Assembly: GCF_016924775.1 (NCBI RefSeq)
Contig: NZ_JAFFTD010000004.1
Span: 1 to 64,000, forward strand
Length of the DNA: 64,000 nucleotides
Direction: 5' to 3'
Origin: [Mycoplasma] gypis
Lineage (GTDB): Bacteria; Bacillota_I; Bacilli_A; Mycoplasmatales; Metamycoplasmataceae
Below the pieces are notes generated by a model. It had not been told where the DNA came from. It saw only the letters and a program-made list of their open reading frames with translations, and did no database searches. Below, piece after piece: positions 1 through 8,894 of the stretch. Both the position numbers and the translations under genes were made by a program. Numbering within the stretch: the first letter of the stretch is position 1; each line of letters starts with the position of its first letter.

Positions 1-162
1 GACTTAATAGAAAAATTTATGATAAGTTTTCCAAATATAACAGAGCAACGAAAAATTGGTTCATTATTCCAAAAACTAGACAGACTGATTCAACTCTATG
101 AATTAAAACAACAAAAGCAAGAAGCAATCAAAAAAGCTTTACTTGAAAAAATGTTTATTTAG
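1..162 (+). CDS. hsdS: Type I restriction specificity subunit HsdS, 3' fragment
   Basis: Only the last 53 codons are inside the window; the gene begins upstream. The fragment reads as the end of a target-recognition domain (a 'FPNITEQRKIGSLF' type segment) followed by an amphipathic helix with the LDRLIQLYE...K..ALLEKMF pattern that closes HsdS proteins. In the family, HsdS gives the type I restriction-modification complex its DNA specificity, with HsdM as methyltransferase partner and HsdR as nuclease. Neither partner is visible here. Such loci in mycoplasmas often carry several hsdS copies that recombine, but nothing in this fragment shows that. The call rests on the C-terminal pattern alone. 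Confidence 0.75.
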   Translation, partial: DLIEKFMISFPNITEQRKIGSLFQKLDRLIQLYELKQQKQEAIKKALLEKMFI

Positions 163-188
163 ATGCGCACAAGTGCATTTTTTTTATT
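163..188 (+). terminator. Weak terminator after hsdS
   Basis: A short imperfect stem (TGCG...GTGCA) is followed by a run of eight T directly after the hsdS stop codon. The stem is short, so the call is moderate. Confidence 0.45.
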
Positions 189-202
189 GCAAGGGATAAT
201 AA

Positions 203-224
203 AAAACTCGCAATACAGCGAGTT
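203..224 (-). terminator. Terminator of the rpmH-rnpA-yidC operon
   Basis: AACTCGC / GCGAGTT forms a perfect 7-bp stem with a 6-base loop, followed on the minus strand by a T run. It lies six bases past the yidC stop. Confidence 0.8.
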
Positions 225-229
225 GATTA

Positions 230-2173
230 TTATAATTTTGGAAGAATTTTTTTCTTGTAGAAATCGGTTCTTTCAATTTTTCAAATAGCAAGGGTTTGAC
301 AAATTTGTCATATTCCTGTGAAAATTCAATAGATTTGAAGACCAGCTTGGAATATAACTCCGAATCCAACGAAAACAACCATCATAATATTTTGCATTCT
401 ATTTGATTTTTTGAATGCTTCACGTTCATACACGTTTGTTCTTAACTTATCTTTCTTTCTATTTAAAATTCTTGGAAGCAGTTGTGAGAATAATTGTACA
501 ACTAAAGAAATTAGAATAACCGGTAGATATCCTCATTCTTTTCCATAGACTAAGTTTCTTCATGAAGTTGCAGACATATCTAAACCTAAGAAGAATGTTG
601 ATTTAATGTCAGGAGAAGCTTGAATAACCCTAAACATAACAAGTAAGATAGGCAGAGTAATTAATGTACTTAACATCGCTGTATAAGGGTTAGCGTGATT
701 TTTCTTGTACATTTCTTGAATTTCTGCTCTTTTTCTTTGTTCCATTTGTTTATCACCTTTATAAGGTGCGTATTTAGCTTCAATTTTCGCTTTCTTAGAG
801 TTAAGTTCTTGTTGTTTTGCTGACGCAAATAAACTTTTATAAGAAAGAAGAATTGTTATTAGACGAGTAATGATAATTGTAATAATAATTGCGATAATGA
901 AAGCTCAGCCACCTAGTGAATTCATTGCAATCATTAACCCAATTAAAATTTTGTAAATTGGTCATACGAATAAACCATAGAATGGTCCGAATTCTCAGAA
1001 TTCAGCTCATGTTGAAATAGGACGGTGAGCTTCTTGATAGTAATTTGCCATTGCATTAGCAACGTTAACTGATTCATTATATGTTGATACATTTGAGAAT
1101 TCAATAACGTTTGCATTATTGGCATCTTTTTGATTTGTTACTAAATAAAATCCAGTTAATATATTTCCGTAATATTGGCGTTCTTCTGCTTTAATTAAAG
1201 AAATTTTTTCAATAACAGAAATTAGGTTAGCATCAAGTTTTTGATTTTCAAGGTTTTTAAGATTTAGAATAAATCCATTAAGAATATCTAAATCACTTCC
1301 ACTAGAAACTGTTGAGTTTTGAGTAATATAGTCTCAGTAAGTTTTGTTTTCAGAATTTTTATTAACAACTTCTTTTCCTGTTGTTAGTTTAAATTGTGTA
1401 GCTCCTTCTTCAGCTAAAGCTTGATAGAAGTCACGAGCGAATTTAAGACTTAAATTTCCAGCTTGAGAAACATAGTCGGGAAGAACGTTGTAAATAATAT
1501 TTGAAATACCAACATTTTTATTTACTGTGATTTCTTTATTTTCCCCTGATGTATTTTCATCTTCAACAGTAACTTTTTCTGTTTTGTAAAGTATAGTTGG
1601 ATAGTAAATGTTTGTTCATTTATTTACATTTTCGTAACTTTTGACAGCACCTTCTCCGTTTTTATCACCTTTTGCCATTAATAGGTAATTGTTGTCTTTG
1701 TGATATACAACACCATTAATAGTTTGTTTTTCGTTGTTTACTAATTGGAAACCAAGAGTTTGTGAACGGTATTGTTCATAATTTCCACCGTTTTTATCAA
1801 CTTGATTTCTAATTTCATTCAGTTCTTCTGGTGATTCTTTTCAAACGTATGGGTTAATTTTTGCGAAATCAGAATTGTTTACTAATTCAAAAGTATTTTT
1901 TACATTGTTGTATTTTAAAACACTAACTTGTGGTGACACTTTGTCTTTTGAACCATACATTTCAAAACCAGTACCAATTGTAACTGGTGAACGTAAAGAA
2001 AATGACTGAACACAACCTACCAATCCTGTTCCGATAACAAAAACAATAATTGCAATTTTTAATCATTTTCAGAATTTTTTTAGTTTTTGTTTTCAAGATT
2101 TAGTTGGGGTTTGGTCATTTTTGTTTTGTGGGCTGAAAAAGTCGTAATGTTTTGATCTATTTTTGTAAGACAT
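230..2173 (-). CDS. yidC: Membrane protein insertase YidC/Oxa1
   Basis: 647 residues when UGA is read as Trp. YidC inserts membrane proteins, alone or with SecYEG. A basic N-terminus leads into a hydrophobic segment (about 38-53) ending in a lipobox-like LVGC (Cys54), then a long outward domain of roughly 280 residues. The conserved Oxa1 core follows, with 'FGPFYGLFVWPI' near the first core helix, a Lys/Arg-rich cytoplasmic loop (KKAKIEAKYAPY, QRKRAEIQEMYKK) and three or four further membrane helices near the C-terminus. The large outward domain is longer than in firmicute SpoIIIJ homologues. The start ATG overlaps the end of rnpA, the usual order rpmH-rnpA-yidC beside the origin. Confidence 0.93.
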
Positions 2174-2489
2174 TACGAATCCTTTCATAAAGTTTTTTTA
2201 TTTCCAATTCTTTCTTTGCAAAATCAATTAAAAAGAAATCCTTGCGAACAATAATGATTGTTCTTGCCTTAATATCTAAAAAATCATTTTTTCTGATAAT
2301 GTGACGAATTTGGTTTTTAAATTTATTTCTTGTACAAGCATTTGCAAAGGCTTTTGGAATTGAGATTCCAACTTGAAAGCTATCGTGAGGTTCGTAATAG
2401 ATGATTACATACTTAGAAACGAACTGTTTCCGATGGCTAATAATATTTTGGAATTCTCAGTTTTTCTTAACAACATTTTTTTTATTCAT
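2157..2489 (-). CDS. rnpA: Ribonuclease P protein component
   Basis: 110 residues. RnpA is the protein subunit that helps the RNase P RNA bind and cleave pre-tRNA 5' leaders. The diagnostic basic helix is present as 'RNKFKNQIRHIIR', matching the family RNxxKRxxR motif, about 60 residues in. The length is close to the family norm of 110-120. It starts 12 bases after rpmH stops and overlaps yidC by 17 bases, so the three genes look co-transcribed and translationally coupled. The frame needs one UGA as Trp (residue 11). Identity rests on the motif plus the conserved gene order. Confidence 0.92.
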
Positions 2490-2501
2490 TGTTAAATTGG
2501 A

Positions 2502-2648
2502 TTATTTTTCGTCTGATACAGTTAATTTGTGTCTTCCTTTTGCTCTTCTAGCTGCTAAAACTTTTCTACCGTTTTTTGTTTGCATACGAGCACGGAATCC
2601 GTGAACTTTAACGTGTTTACGTTTTTTAGGTTGATATGTTCTTTTCAT
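2502..2648 (-). CDS. rpmH: 50S ribosomal protein L34
   Basis: 48 residues beginning [20 protein letters not shown] and very rich in Lys and Arg, the unmistakable L34 pattern (family length 44-48). L34 is a late-assembling protein of the large ribosomal subunit. An AAGGAG ribosome-binding site precedes the ATG. It is the first gene of the leftward rpmH-rnpA-yidC operon. A TATAAT on the minus strand at 2768-2773 inside the origin spacer is the likely promoter, placing this operon and dnaA divergently around oriC. Confidence 0.97.
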   Translation of the reverse strand: MKRTYQPKKRKHVKVHGFRARMQTKNGRKVLAARRAKGRHKLTVSDEK

Positions 2649-2780
2649 TATTGCTCCTTTTTAAGATACATTTTTAAATAAATTGTTCAAGCTGATTTAA
2701 TTAAAAATATGCAATAATATTTTACCAAAACAAACACCAAATTTATATAAAAATGTTTTATAGCATTATTATAAATAATG

Positions 2781-2822
2781 AGTTATAGACAAGTTATTTA
2801 CATTCGATAATTGTCTATAACT
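2781..2822. repeat. Inverted repeat in oriC containing paired DnaA-like boxes
   Basis: AGTTATAGACAA (2781-2792) and TTGTCTATAACT (2811-2822) are perfect 12-base reverse complements separated by 18 bases. Each arm contains the box-like TTATAGACA, and a third box-like site lies in the loop. It could bind DnaA as a symmetric pair. No T run follows, so it is not a terminator. Confidence 0.75.
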
Positions 2823-2916
2823 TAAAAAAGTACTTATAATGAGTATTTTTTCTGTTTAAAAAATGTCAATAAAATGTAAATAATTCCAACATTTATTGTT
2901 CTTTTTTTCTTAATAA

Positions 2917-2945
2917 TTCTTAATAAAAAAATATTTAAATATAAT
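2917..2945 (+). promoter_or_regulatory. dnaA promoter
   Basis: TATAAT at 2940-2945 with a weak -35-like TTCTTA at 2917-2922 (17-base spacing). The dnaA ATG begins only 6 bases after the -10 and has no ribosome-binding site, so the message is probably leaderless. Two DnaA-like boxes end 34 bases upstream of the -35, compatible with autoregulation. Confidence 0.65.
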
Positions 2946-2951
2946 TTATTC

Positions 2952-4340
2952 ATGAGTTCAGAAACATCCCAAAAAATTAATAAAAAAATTGATCTTGAAA
3001 ATCAGACAAAGTTGATGCAAAAAGAATTTGCCAATTCAGGTTTTAGTGAAGAAAACGCATTTTTATACAATAGTTTTCTTCGTAATCTGCAAATTATTGA
3101 AATTGTCGAAGATACTTACTGTTTATTGACAACTGATAAAGAACTTGAAGAATTAGAAAAACCTGAAAATAAATCATATATTCGTAGGGTTTTGGCTGAA
3201 ATTGCTCAAAAACCAGTTCAAGTAATTTTTCAAACTAGTCCTGATGTCAAACCTTTTATTGAAAAAATTCAACCCAAGAAGCAAACTAAAGAAATTGTTT
3301 CTAACATTAACTCTTCATTAACACTAGACAAATATACAACTGGTGAATTTAATAAAAACGCAATGTTAGGAGCGATGTCTGTTATTAATAACAATACTAG
3401 TCAAGCAATATTTTCACCATTATTTATTCATGCACCTTCTGGATTTGGAAAAACTCATTTACTTCATGCGATCGGAAATGAATTAATCAAAAAAGGACAA
3501 AGCTGCTTCTATATAAACCCTGATTTTTTTACAAGAGATTTAGTTGTTCATTTACAAAATAAAAATCAAGATGGAATCAATGAAATTATTGATAAATGTT
3601 CAAAATATGACTGTTTAATGTTTGATGATGTACAACAATTTAGAAGTCGTGAGTCAACATTAAATGTGTTATTTAACATTATTAATAATCATATTTCTAA
3701 TAAAAAACAAATTATTATTTGTGCCGACAAAACACCTGAAGAATTGGGTGGATTTGAAGAAAGATTTATTACAAGATTTTCAGGCGGAATAACATTTGCC
3801 ATTACTCAACCTCAGACTGAAGATATTATTAAAATTTTTAAATTTAAGATTTTAGCTGCAGGAATGGATCCGAATGTATTTGATGAAGAAAGTTATAAAT
3901 TTTTAGCAAGAAACTTTTCTAATTCAATTCGTTCAATTGAAGGGGCAGTAAACAAGATTAATTTATTTAGAATAAACGACAAAGATTTTAGGTTTGATTT
4001 AAGCTATTTAAAATTTATTTTTAATGCCAGTGAACAGATTGCAGAAACAATTTCACCAGATAAGGTAATTGACTCCGTTTGCAAATATTACAAAGTAGAT
4101 AGAAAAGATATTATTGGTAAAAACCGTTCTAAAGAAATTGTTGTCGCGCGAAGAATAGCAATTTGAATCATTAGAAATTCCTTTGATATGTCTTATGCAG
4201 CCATAGGAAAGAAATTTGGTGGTCAAAGTCACAGTAACATAATTAACAGCGTTGAAGAAATAGATAAAGAAATAAAAATTAATACATCAATTAAGATGGC
4301 TATTACAAAAATTAAAGAAAATATTAAGAAAATTAACTAA
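2952..4340 (+). CDS. dnaA: Chromosomal replication initiator protein DnaA
   Basis: 462 residues, typical length. DnaA binds oriC boxes, forms an ATP-dependent filament and opens the duplex. The AAA+ domain shows Walker A PSGFGKTH (162-169), Walker B CLMFDDVQ (Asp225-Asp226) and the sensor segment ERFITRFSGG. The C-terminal domain IV has the helix-turn-helix starting 'VARRIAIWIIRNSF'. Its recognition signature is FGGQSHSNI (422-430) where most bacteria have FGGRDHTTV, so several DNA-contacting positions differ. There is one UGA Trp in domain IV. No start codon lies upstream in frame before a stop at 2937. dnaN follows after 9 bases. Confidence 0.96.
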
Positions 4341-4349
4341 GGAGAAATA

Positions 4350-5483
4350 ATGCATATTAAAGTTTCAAAATTCCAATTGGATAAAGTTATTGATCGTGTA
4401 TCAAGAATTTATGAACCAAATCCTTATCAACCACAATACAAAGGATTGTACGTTGAAGCAACAGATTCAAAAATAATTTTTACTCTTTCCAACGAAAGAT
4501 TAAGCATTCAACATACATTAATTTCAAGCGGAAAAGATTTAGAAAATTTTGATTCAGAAAGTTGCCAAATTTTGGTTGGGGGTTTTGCATTAATACCCTT
4601 GCCTTTATTCAGAAATATTATCAAAAGTATGAATGGACCAATTGAATTAATTAAAAAGGGAACTCTGTTAATTATTAAAAATGATCAAGATAAATTTGAA
4701 ATGAATTTAATGGATGAAAGTTTTGGTACTTTAGACTTTAGATTATTAGGAGACAAAATTAATTTAAACATCAATAATTTAAAAACAATTTATAATAATG
4801 TTGCATTTGCTGCAGACGTCCACAACGAAACAAACGAACTTGCTTTTCGTTTAATTAATATAAAAGCGCAAAATGGAAAAATGACTGCTATCGCAACAAA
4901 CTCATATCGTCTAGCTACTGAAACATTAGATATTGAATCAGATGCAGAATTTTCATTCTTAATCAGTCCTAAAAACCTCAAAGAACTTTTAAGTTTTGAC
5001 ATTAAAGGTGATGTTGATTTCGTTGTTAATGATTCAAGAATCAGTATCGTTTGAGACGATTCAGTAATCTATTCTTTAATTTATAAAATGGATTATAAAG
5101 ACACTTCAAAAGTTATTCCAAAATCTTTTGACAGTGTACTAGTAATTGAAAAAAGAGTACTTGCTAATTTATTAAATAAAACTAAGGTCTTTCACGCTGA
5201 TAGAAGTAACAGAATAAGATTGACAATTAAAGATGGTATTTTAACTTTAGCGACAAAAGAAACTGAAGTTGGTAGAGCTGAAGCAACAACAAATGAATTT
5301 ACTTATAATGAAGAAAAATTAGATATGTTTATTGTTAACCGTTATTTAACTGATGCAATTAATGTTTTTGACGGCGAATTAAACATTTTATTCGCGGACA
5401 ATAACCGTAGAATTGTCGTAATTTCTCCAAATTACAAAAATAACGTTCAAGTATTAACACCACAGAAAGGGCACGTTGATTAA
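4350..5483 (+). CDS. dnaN: DNA polymerase III beta sliding clamp
   Basis: 377 residues, the standard size for the clamp that holds the replicative polymerase on DNA. The N-terminal domain starts MHIKVSKFQLDKVIDRVSRI. The middle domain includes the segment 'ATNSYRLATETL', matching the family TDSHRLA motif, and the C-terminal third domain follows without a break. An in-frame UGA (Trp) near 5052 splits the gene under the standard code, but both halves share one frame and no frameshift is present. A GGAGAA site lies before the ATG. It is co-transcribed with dnaA, and its stop overlaps the next start as TAATG. Confidence 0.96.
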
Positions 5484-5704
5484 TGTTAGTAGAAATAATT
5501 GGTGAAAGTATTAAACTATCACAACTTTTAAAAAAAATGCACGTAATTGAAACAGGGGGAAGAGCTAAATATTTTATTGAAGTTCACGAAGTAACAATTA
5601 ACGGTGAAAAAGCTTTTAGTCGTAACCAAAAGGTTAAACCAGGCGACATTCTTTGAATTGATGACAGAATCTATAAAATTGTTCAAAAGCAAGAACAAGA
5701 ATAA
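5483..5704 (+). CDS. S4-domain RNA-binding protein, YaaA/RlbA type
   Basis: 73 residues starting inside the dnaN stop (TAATG overlap). The whole protein is one small S4-like fold: 'IKLSQLLKKMHVIETGGRAK', then a beta strand with 'VTINGEKAFSRNQKVKPGDI'. The GG-A and N-R-K-PGD spacing is that of the YaaA family encoded between dnaN and recF in Bacillus. Family members bind RNA, probably ribosomal, but their job is poorly known. The position directly behind dnaN is the usual one in firmicutes and supports the call. One UGA Trp occurs in 'DILWIDDRIYKI'. Confidence 0.82.
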
Positions 5705-5758
5705 AAATTTTTGTTAATGGTTTAAAATTTTATTATATTAATCTTTGAAAGGTGTATT

Positions 5759-6046
5759 ATGTCAAAACAACACTCAAACTTAAAAACATTTAAATTAATA
5801 TCGACAATTATTTTTATTATTTTATTAATTATAGGAATTGTTTTAATGGTATTGGGAACAGAGATAAGGGATGCAAATCAAGTTGAAACAAAACAATATT
5901 TAATTTGAGTTGGACTTGCTTTCATTTTAGGAGCGATTTTATATGGAGTTATTTCAATAGCCATTTTATTCAAAAAAAGCTACAAAGAAGTATTGGTTGA
6001 AACCCTAAACAATGAACACGTTTTTATTCAAAAAACAAAAAAATAA
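5759..6046 (+). CDS. Small membrane protein, two helices, unknown
   Basis: 95 residues. I do not recognise a family. Two hydrophobic stretches (about 12-33 and 48-71) are separated by a short charged loop (GTEIRDANQVETKQ), with a basic N-terminus and a mixed polar C-terminal tail (KKSYKEVLVETLNNEHVF). This fits a two-helix inner-membrane protein with both ends in the cytoplasm. There is a TATATT -10 candidate just downstream of the S4 gene and an AAAGG before the ATG. A strong terminator follows at once, so it is either a single-gene unit or the last gene of the dnaA operon. Function unknown. Confidence 0.7.
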
Positions 6047-6053
6047 TTTTTAA

Positions 6054-6078
6054 AAATTCCCTTTTGGGAATTTTATTT
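6054..6078 (+). terminator. Terminator ending the origin-proximal operon
   Basis: AAATTCCC / GGGAATTT stem with a TTTT loop followed by a T-rich tail, 7 bases after the preceding stop codon. Confidence 0.85.
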
Positions 6079-6145
6079 TTTGTTTTTTTAGTCTATAAAA
6101 CACAAACCGGTTTATTTTTAATATAATTTTTAAATTAAGGAGAAT

Positions 6146-7090
6146 ATGAAATTGGCAAAAAATATCATTATTAATATATTTTTATTTTTTACAAGTTTTG
6201 TACTTGTTTACTTTTTGCTTAATTTTTTATTAAACAAACAGATTGAAAACAATGTTATTGTTAGCAGTAAAATTGACTCAAACCTTTTTTTGAGATTCGG
6301 ACACTATATTAGGGATATTTTTAATGGTTCTTTTGGTCAAATATATAACGAAAACTTATTAAGCGTTCACAAATCTATTCCTTCACTTTTCTTCAATTAT
6401 TTTGGTTTAACTTTCGGAATTAGTACGATCACATATTTATTTTCTTTAGTTTTTGGAAGTGTGCTTTCAGTAATTTATACTGAAAGTAATAGAAAACTTT
6501 TTCAAAGAATCATCTTTTTACTGGTTATTTTCATAAGTTCAGTACCTTTAATAATTTTATTAATTGTTTTATTAATATTTTCATCCTCTATAGGTTATCC
6601 AAGTCAATATTTAAATATTGCAAATAATCAAGCCCTTTCATTAATTGTTCCAGTATTTGTTTTCTTTTTTGCGACATTTGGATTTGTATTTTTTAAAACT
6701 ACAAAAATAACCCAAGAAGTAAAAGCTAATGATTGATTTTTATTATCTAAAACACTTGGAATGTCAAAAAAAGAATTATTCCTAAAAAATGTTTTCAAAA
6801 ACTTATTTTTAGAAAACATTAAGTGATTAGTACCATTTTTTGTTTTATTAATGACGATTTCGATTGTTGTTGAAAGAATCTTTTCAATACCTGGTCAGAG
6901 TGAATATATTTCTTTTGCATACAATAATGCAGAAAATGACATGTTAATGTTTTATGTAACATTTAGTTTATTAATTATTTTTGGATTAAATATTATTTTT
7001 AGCATCATTTGCAATTGAATCGAACCAAATAAGGAACAAAATAAAAACACACATCTAATCTTCAGAAAGAAGGTGATGTGACATGAATAG
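6146..7090 (+). CDS. ABC transporter permease, OppB/DppB-like
   Basis: 314 residues with one N-terminal helix (about 7-28), a roughly 65-residue outward region, and about five further helices. The cytoplasmic coupling loop 'SKTLGMSKKELFLKNVFKN' keeps the conserved Gly of the EAA motif. The layout matches the BPD_transp_1 permeases of peptide/nickel importers. The next gene overlaps by 8 bases and looks like its OppC-type partner. Neither an ATPase nor a binding protein is adjacent. The pair could borrow OppD/OppF from the operon at 22565-25066 (inference). Sequence similarity to OppB at 20474 is only general. Substrate unknown. Confidence 0.72.
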
Positions 7091-8252
7091 TTTTAAATTT
7101 TCAAAAAACAAAAAAATAAATAGCAACATCATTAGTAATAAAACATCTTCTTTAAAGAGATTTTGAAAAGACTTTTCAAGTAAAAAAGTTAATATTCTTG
7201 TAGCCATTTTACTTTTGCTTTTCATTGTTTTAGCTATTATTTTTAGTGTATTTTCAAGTTTTTCGCCAACAAAACCTGTTAATGAAAACACATTTTTATT
7301 AAATGATCTACCACCTTATAATTTCGGAATAATAACAAGAAACTTTTCACGCGGTTCGCAGCTAAACTTCATTTATGAAATCGCTAACAAAGAACTTTTA
7401 AGAGCTTCGGAACTTGGACAACAACCTGTGTTTGTAATTTTAAAAGATTCTTCAAAGCAGATTGATTCAGCTCTTAAAACTGTTAATACCGATATAGTAA
7501 CATTAACCTATAATGCATATGATTTACTGAAAGCTATTCAACTGAATGCTAGCGAAGCTTTCAATATAAACACTCACTTTATTTTGGGTACAAATCAAAA
7601 TGGAGTTGACATATGAACAAGAATCTGAAGTTCCACAATAAAGACAGTGATATTCGTTTTATTGGCGTTGATGATAAATATTTTTAGTGGATTTTTACTA
7701 GGTTCAATTACTCAAATGTATAAAACCAAAGGAGCAAGTTTTGTCATAAATTCGCTAGCTTCTTTAATTAATTCAATACCAGAAATTATCTGAATTTTTA
7801 TAATTTGTGGATTTTGAAATACTTCATGAGTAGCGGTGTTTATTGCTTTTTGTTTAATAGGTTGAGTACCGTTCTTTAATTTAGTTCAAAGAATGACACA
7901 ACAATTGAAAAATTCAGATTTATTTTTAGTCTTATTATCAATTGGTAAAAATAAATTTCAGATTATTTACAGTGACTTATTTAAAATATCATTGCCAAGA
8001 ATTTTTATTGAAACAATTGAAAAATTCAGTAGCTACATTTTAATTATTTCATCACTTGCATTTCTAGATTTTGTTAAAAATTCTAATTCTGACTTGTTGA
8101 GTAATTTAATAAAAGAAAGTATCCAAATGATTTCAATAAATAATTTATATTTAGTGCTTTTAATTATTAACATTTCAATTATTAGCTTCGGTTTTAAATA
8201 TTTAAGCAATGCTTTTGCTTCAACATATCAAAAACAAAACATTATTAATTAA
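7083..8252 (+). CDS. ABC transporter permease, OppC/DppC-like
   Basis: 389 residues. A basic cytoplasmic N-terminus (about 1-40) leads into one helix (about 41-60), an outward domain of about 110 residues, then four or five helices. The coupling loop includes 'LLSIGKNKFQIIYSD' with the EAA-type Gly, followed by a Leu-Pro (KISLPRIF) as expected for LP at the loop end. Length and topology fit the second permease of a peptide-type importer, paired with the preceding gene, which it overlaps by 8 bases. Several UGA Trp codons cluster near 7613-7870. A terminator begins at the stop codon. No ATPase lies nearby. Confidence 0.7.
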
Positions 8253-8276
8253 AGCGGAACATGTCTGCTTTTTTTA
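8251..8276 (+). terminator. Terminator after the permease pair
   Basis: AAAGCGGA / TCTGCTTT forms an 8-bp stem (one G-T pair) followed by six more T; it starts within the stop codon. Confidence 0.8.
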
Positions 8277-8286
8277 TTAAAGGAGT

Positions 8287-8313
8287 ATAAAAAAGCAGGA
8301 TAATTCCCTGCTT
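8287..8313 (-). terminator. Terminator of tpx
   Basis: AAGCAGG / CCTGCTT stem, followed on the minus strand by a T run, four bases beyond the tpx stop. Confidence 0.8.
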
Positions 8314-8316
8314 ATA

Positions 8317-8799
8317 TTAATTAAAGTGTTTTAAAACTTCTTCATAATTTGGTTCTGATGCAACTTCTTGACAATATTCAACATGTTCAATTTTATTATT
8401 TTCATCAAGAACAAAAACTGCTCTTGTTAATAAACCAAGTTCTTCAATTTTGGTTCCTGTTTTTAATCCAAAATCATTGTATTTAAATTCGCTCAATGTT
8501 ACAACTTTTTGATTATTTTTTGCTTGGCATCAACGTCCAAAAGCGAATGGCAAGTCATAAGAAATAACAATTACAGGATAGTCTTTGTTTTTAAATTCGT
8601 TCATGAATCTTGTAGTTTCCATTTCACAAACACCAGTGTCGATTGAAGGAATTGAAAAGACAAGTTTTTTACCTTTCACGTTATCTAATTCAAAGTCACT
8701 TAAGTCTAAATTAACTGCTTTGAAGTTTGGAAAAAGATCACCTTTTTTTAGTTCATTACCTAAAAGAGTAACGGGATTTCCCTTAAAATTTACTTTCAT
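8317..8799 (-). CDS. tpx: Thiol peroxidase (atypical 2-Cys peroxiredoxin)
   Basis: 160 residues. Tpx reduces hydrogen peroxide and alkyl hydroperoxides with electrons from thioredoxin. The peroxidatic site SIPSIDTGVCEMET has Cys58 with the invariant Thr three before it. The resolving Cys91 lies in 'DLPFAFGRWCQAKN', matching the DLPFAxxRFC motif of the family, so both catalytic cysteines are kept. The length is close to the 165 residues typical of Tpx. An AGGAGAAA site precedes the ATG. It is a single-gene unit between two terminators. It probably guards against peroxide made by the cell itself or the host (inference). Confidence 0.95.
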
Positions 8800-8854
8800 T
8801 TTTCTCCTTTGTTTTTTATTATTAAATAATAAACAAAAATTATCTTTTTTATTA

Positions 8855-8889
8855 AAAAAACACTGATTTTTATTTTTTCAGTGTTTTTT
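8855..8889. terminator. Terminator downstream of the GA-module lipoprotein pseudogene
   Basis: AAAAACACTGA / TCAGTGTTTTT stem around a T-rich loop. It would work on either strand but lies at the 3' end of the minus-strand lipoprotein gene. Confidence 0.75.
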
Positions 8890-8894
8890 AAATA

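Larger units (their letters stand above)
2649..2951. other. Probable replication origin (oriC) spacer
   Basis: A 303-base AT-rich, gene-free spacer between rpmH and dnaA, the classical position of bacterial oriC. I see five 9-mers resembling the DnaA box TTATCCACA within 101 bases. On the plus strand they are TTATAGACA (2783-2791) and TTATTTACA (2794-2802). On the minus strand they are TTATAGACA (2812-2820), TTATTGACA (2864-2872) and TTATTTACA (2875-2883). None is the canonical sequence: all keep TTAT and ACA and differ in the middle. The spacer also carries the dnaA promoter and a leftward TATAAT at 2768-2773. The T-rich stretch at 2890-2930 could serve as unwinding element. Confidence 0.8.

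Noticed and set aside
2781-2822. Origin inverted repeat as a terminator
   Set aside because: No T run follows on either strand and it contains DnaA-like boxes in the arms.
4350-5483. dnaN seems to be two genes split near 5052
   Set aside because: The break is an in-frame TGA read as Trp; both halves share one frame and form a normal clamp.
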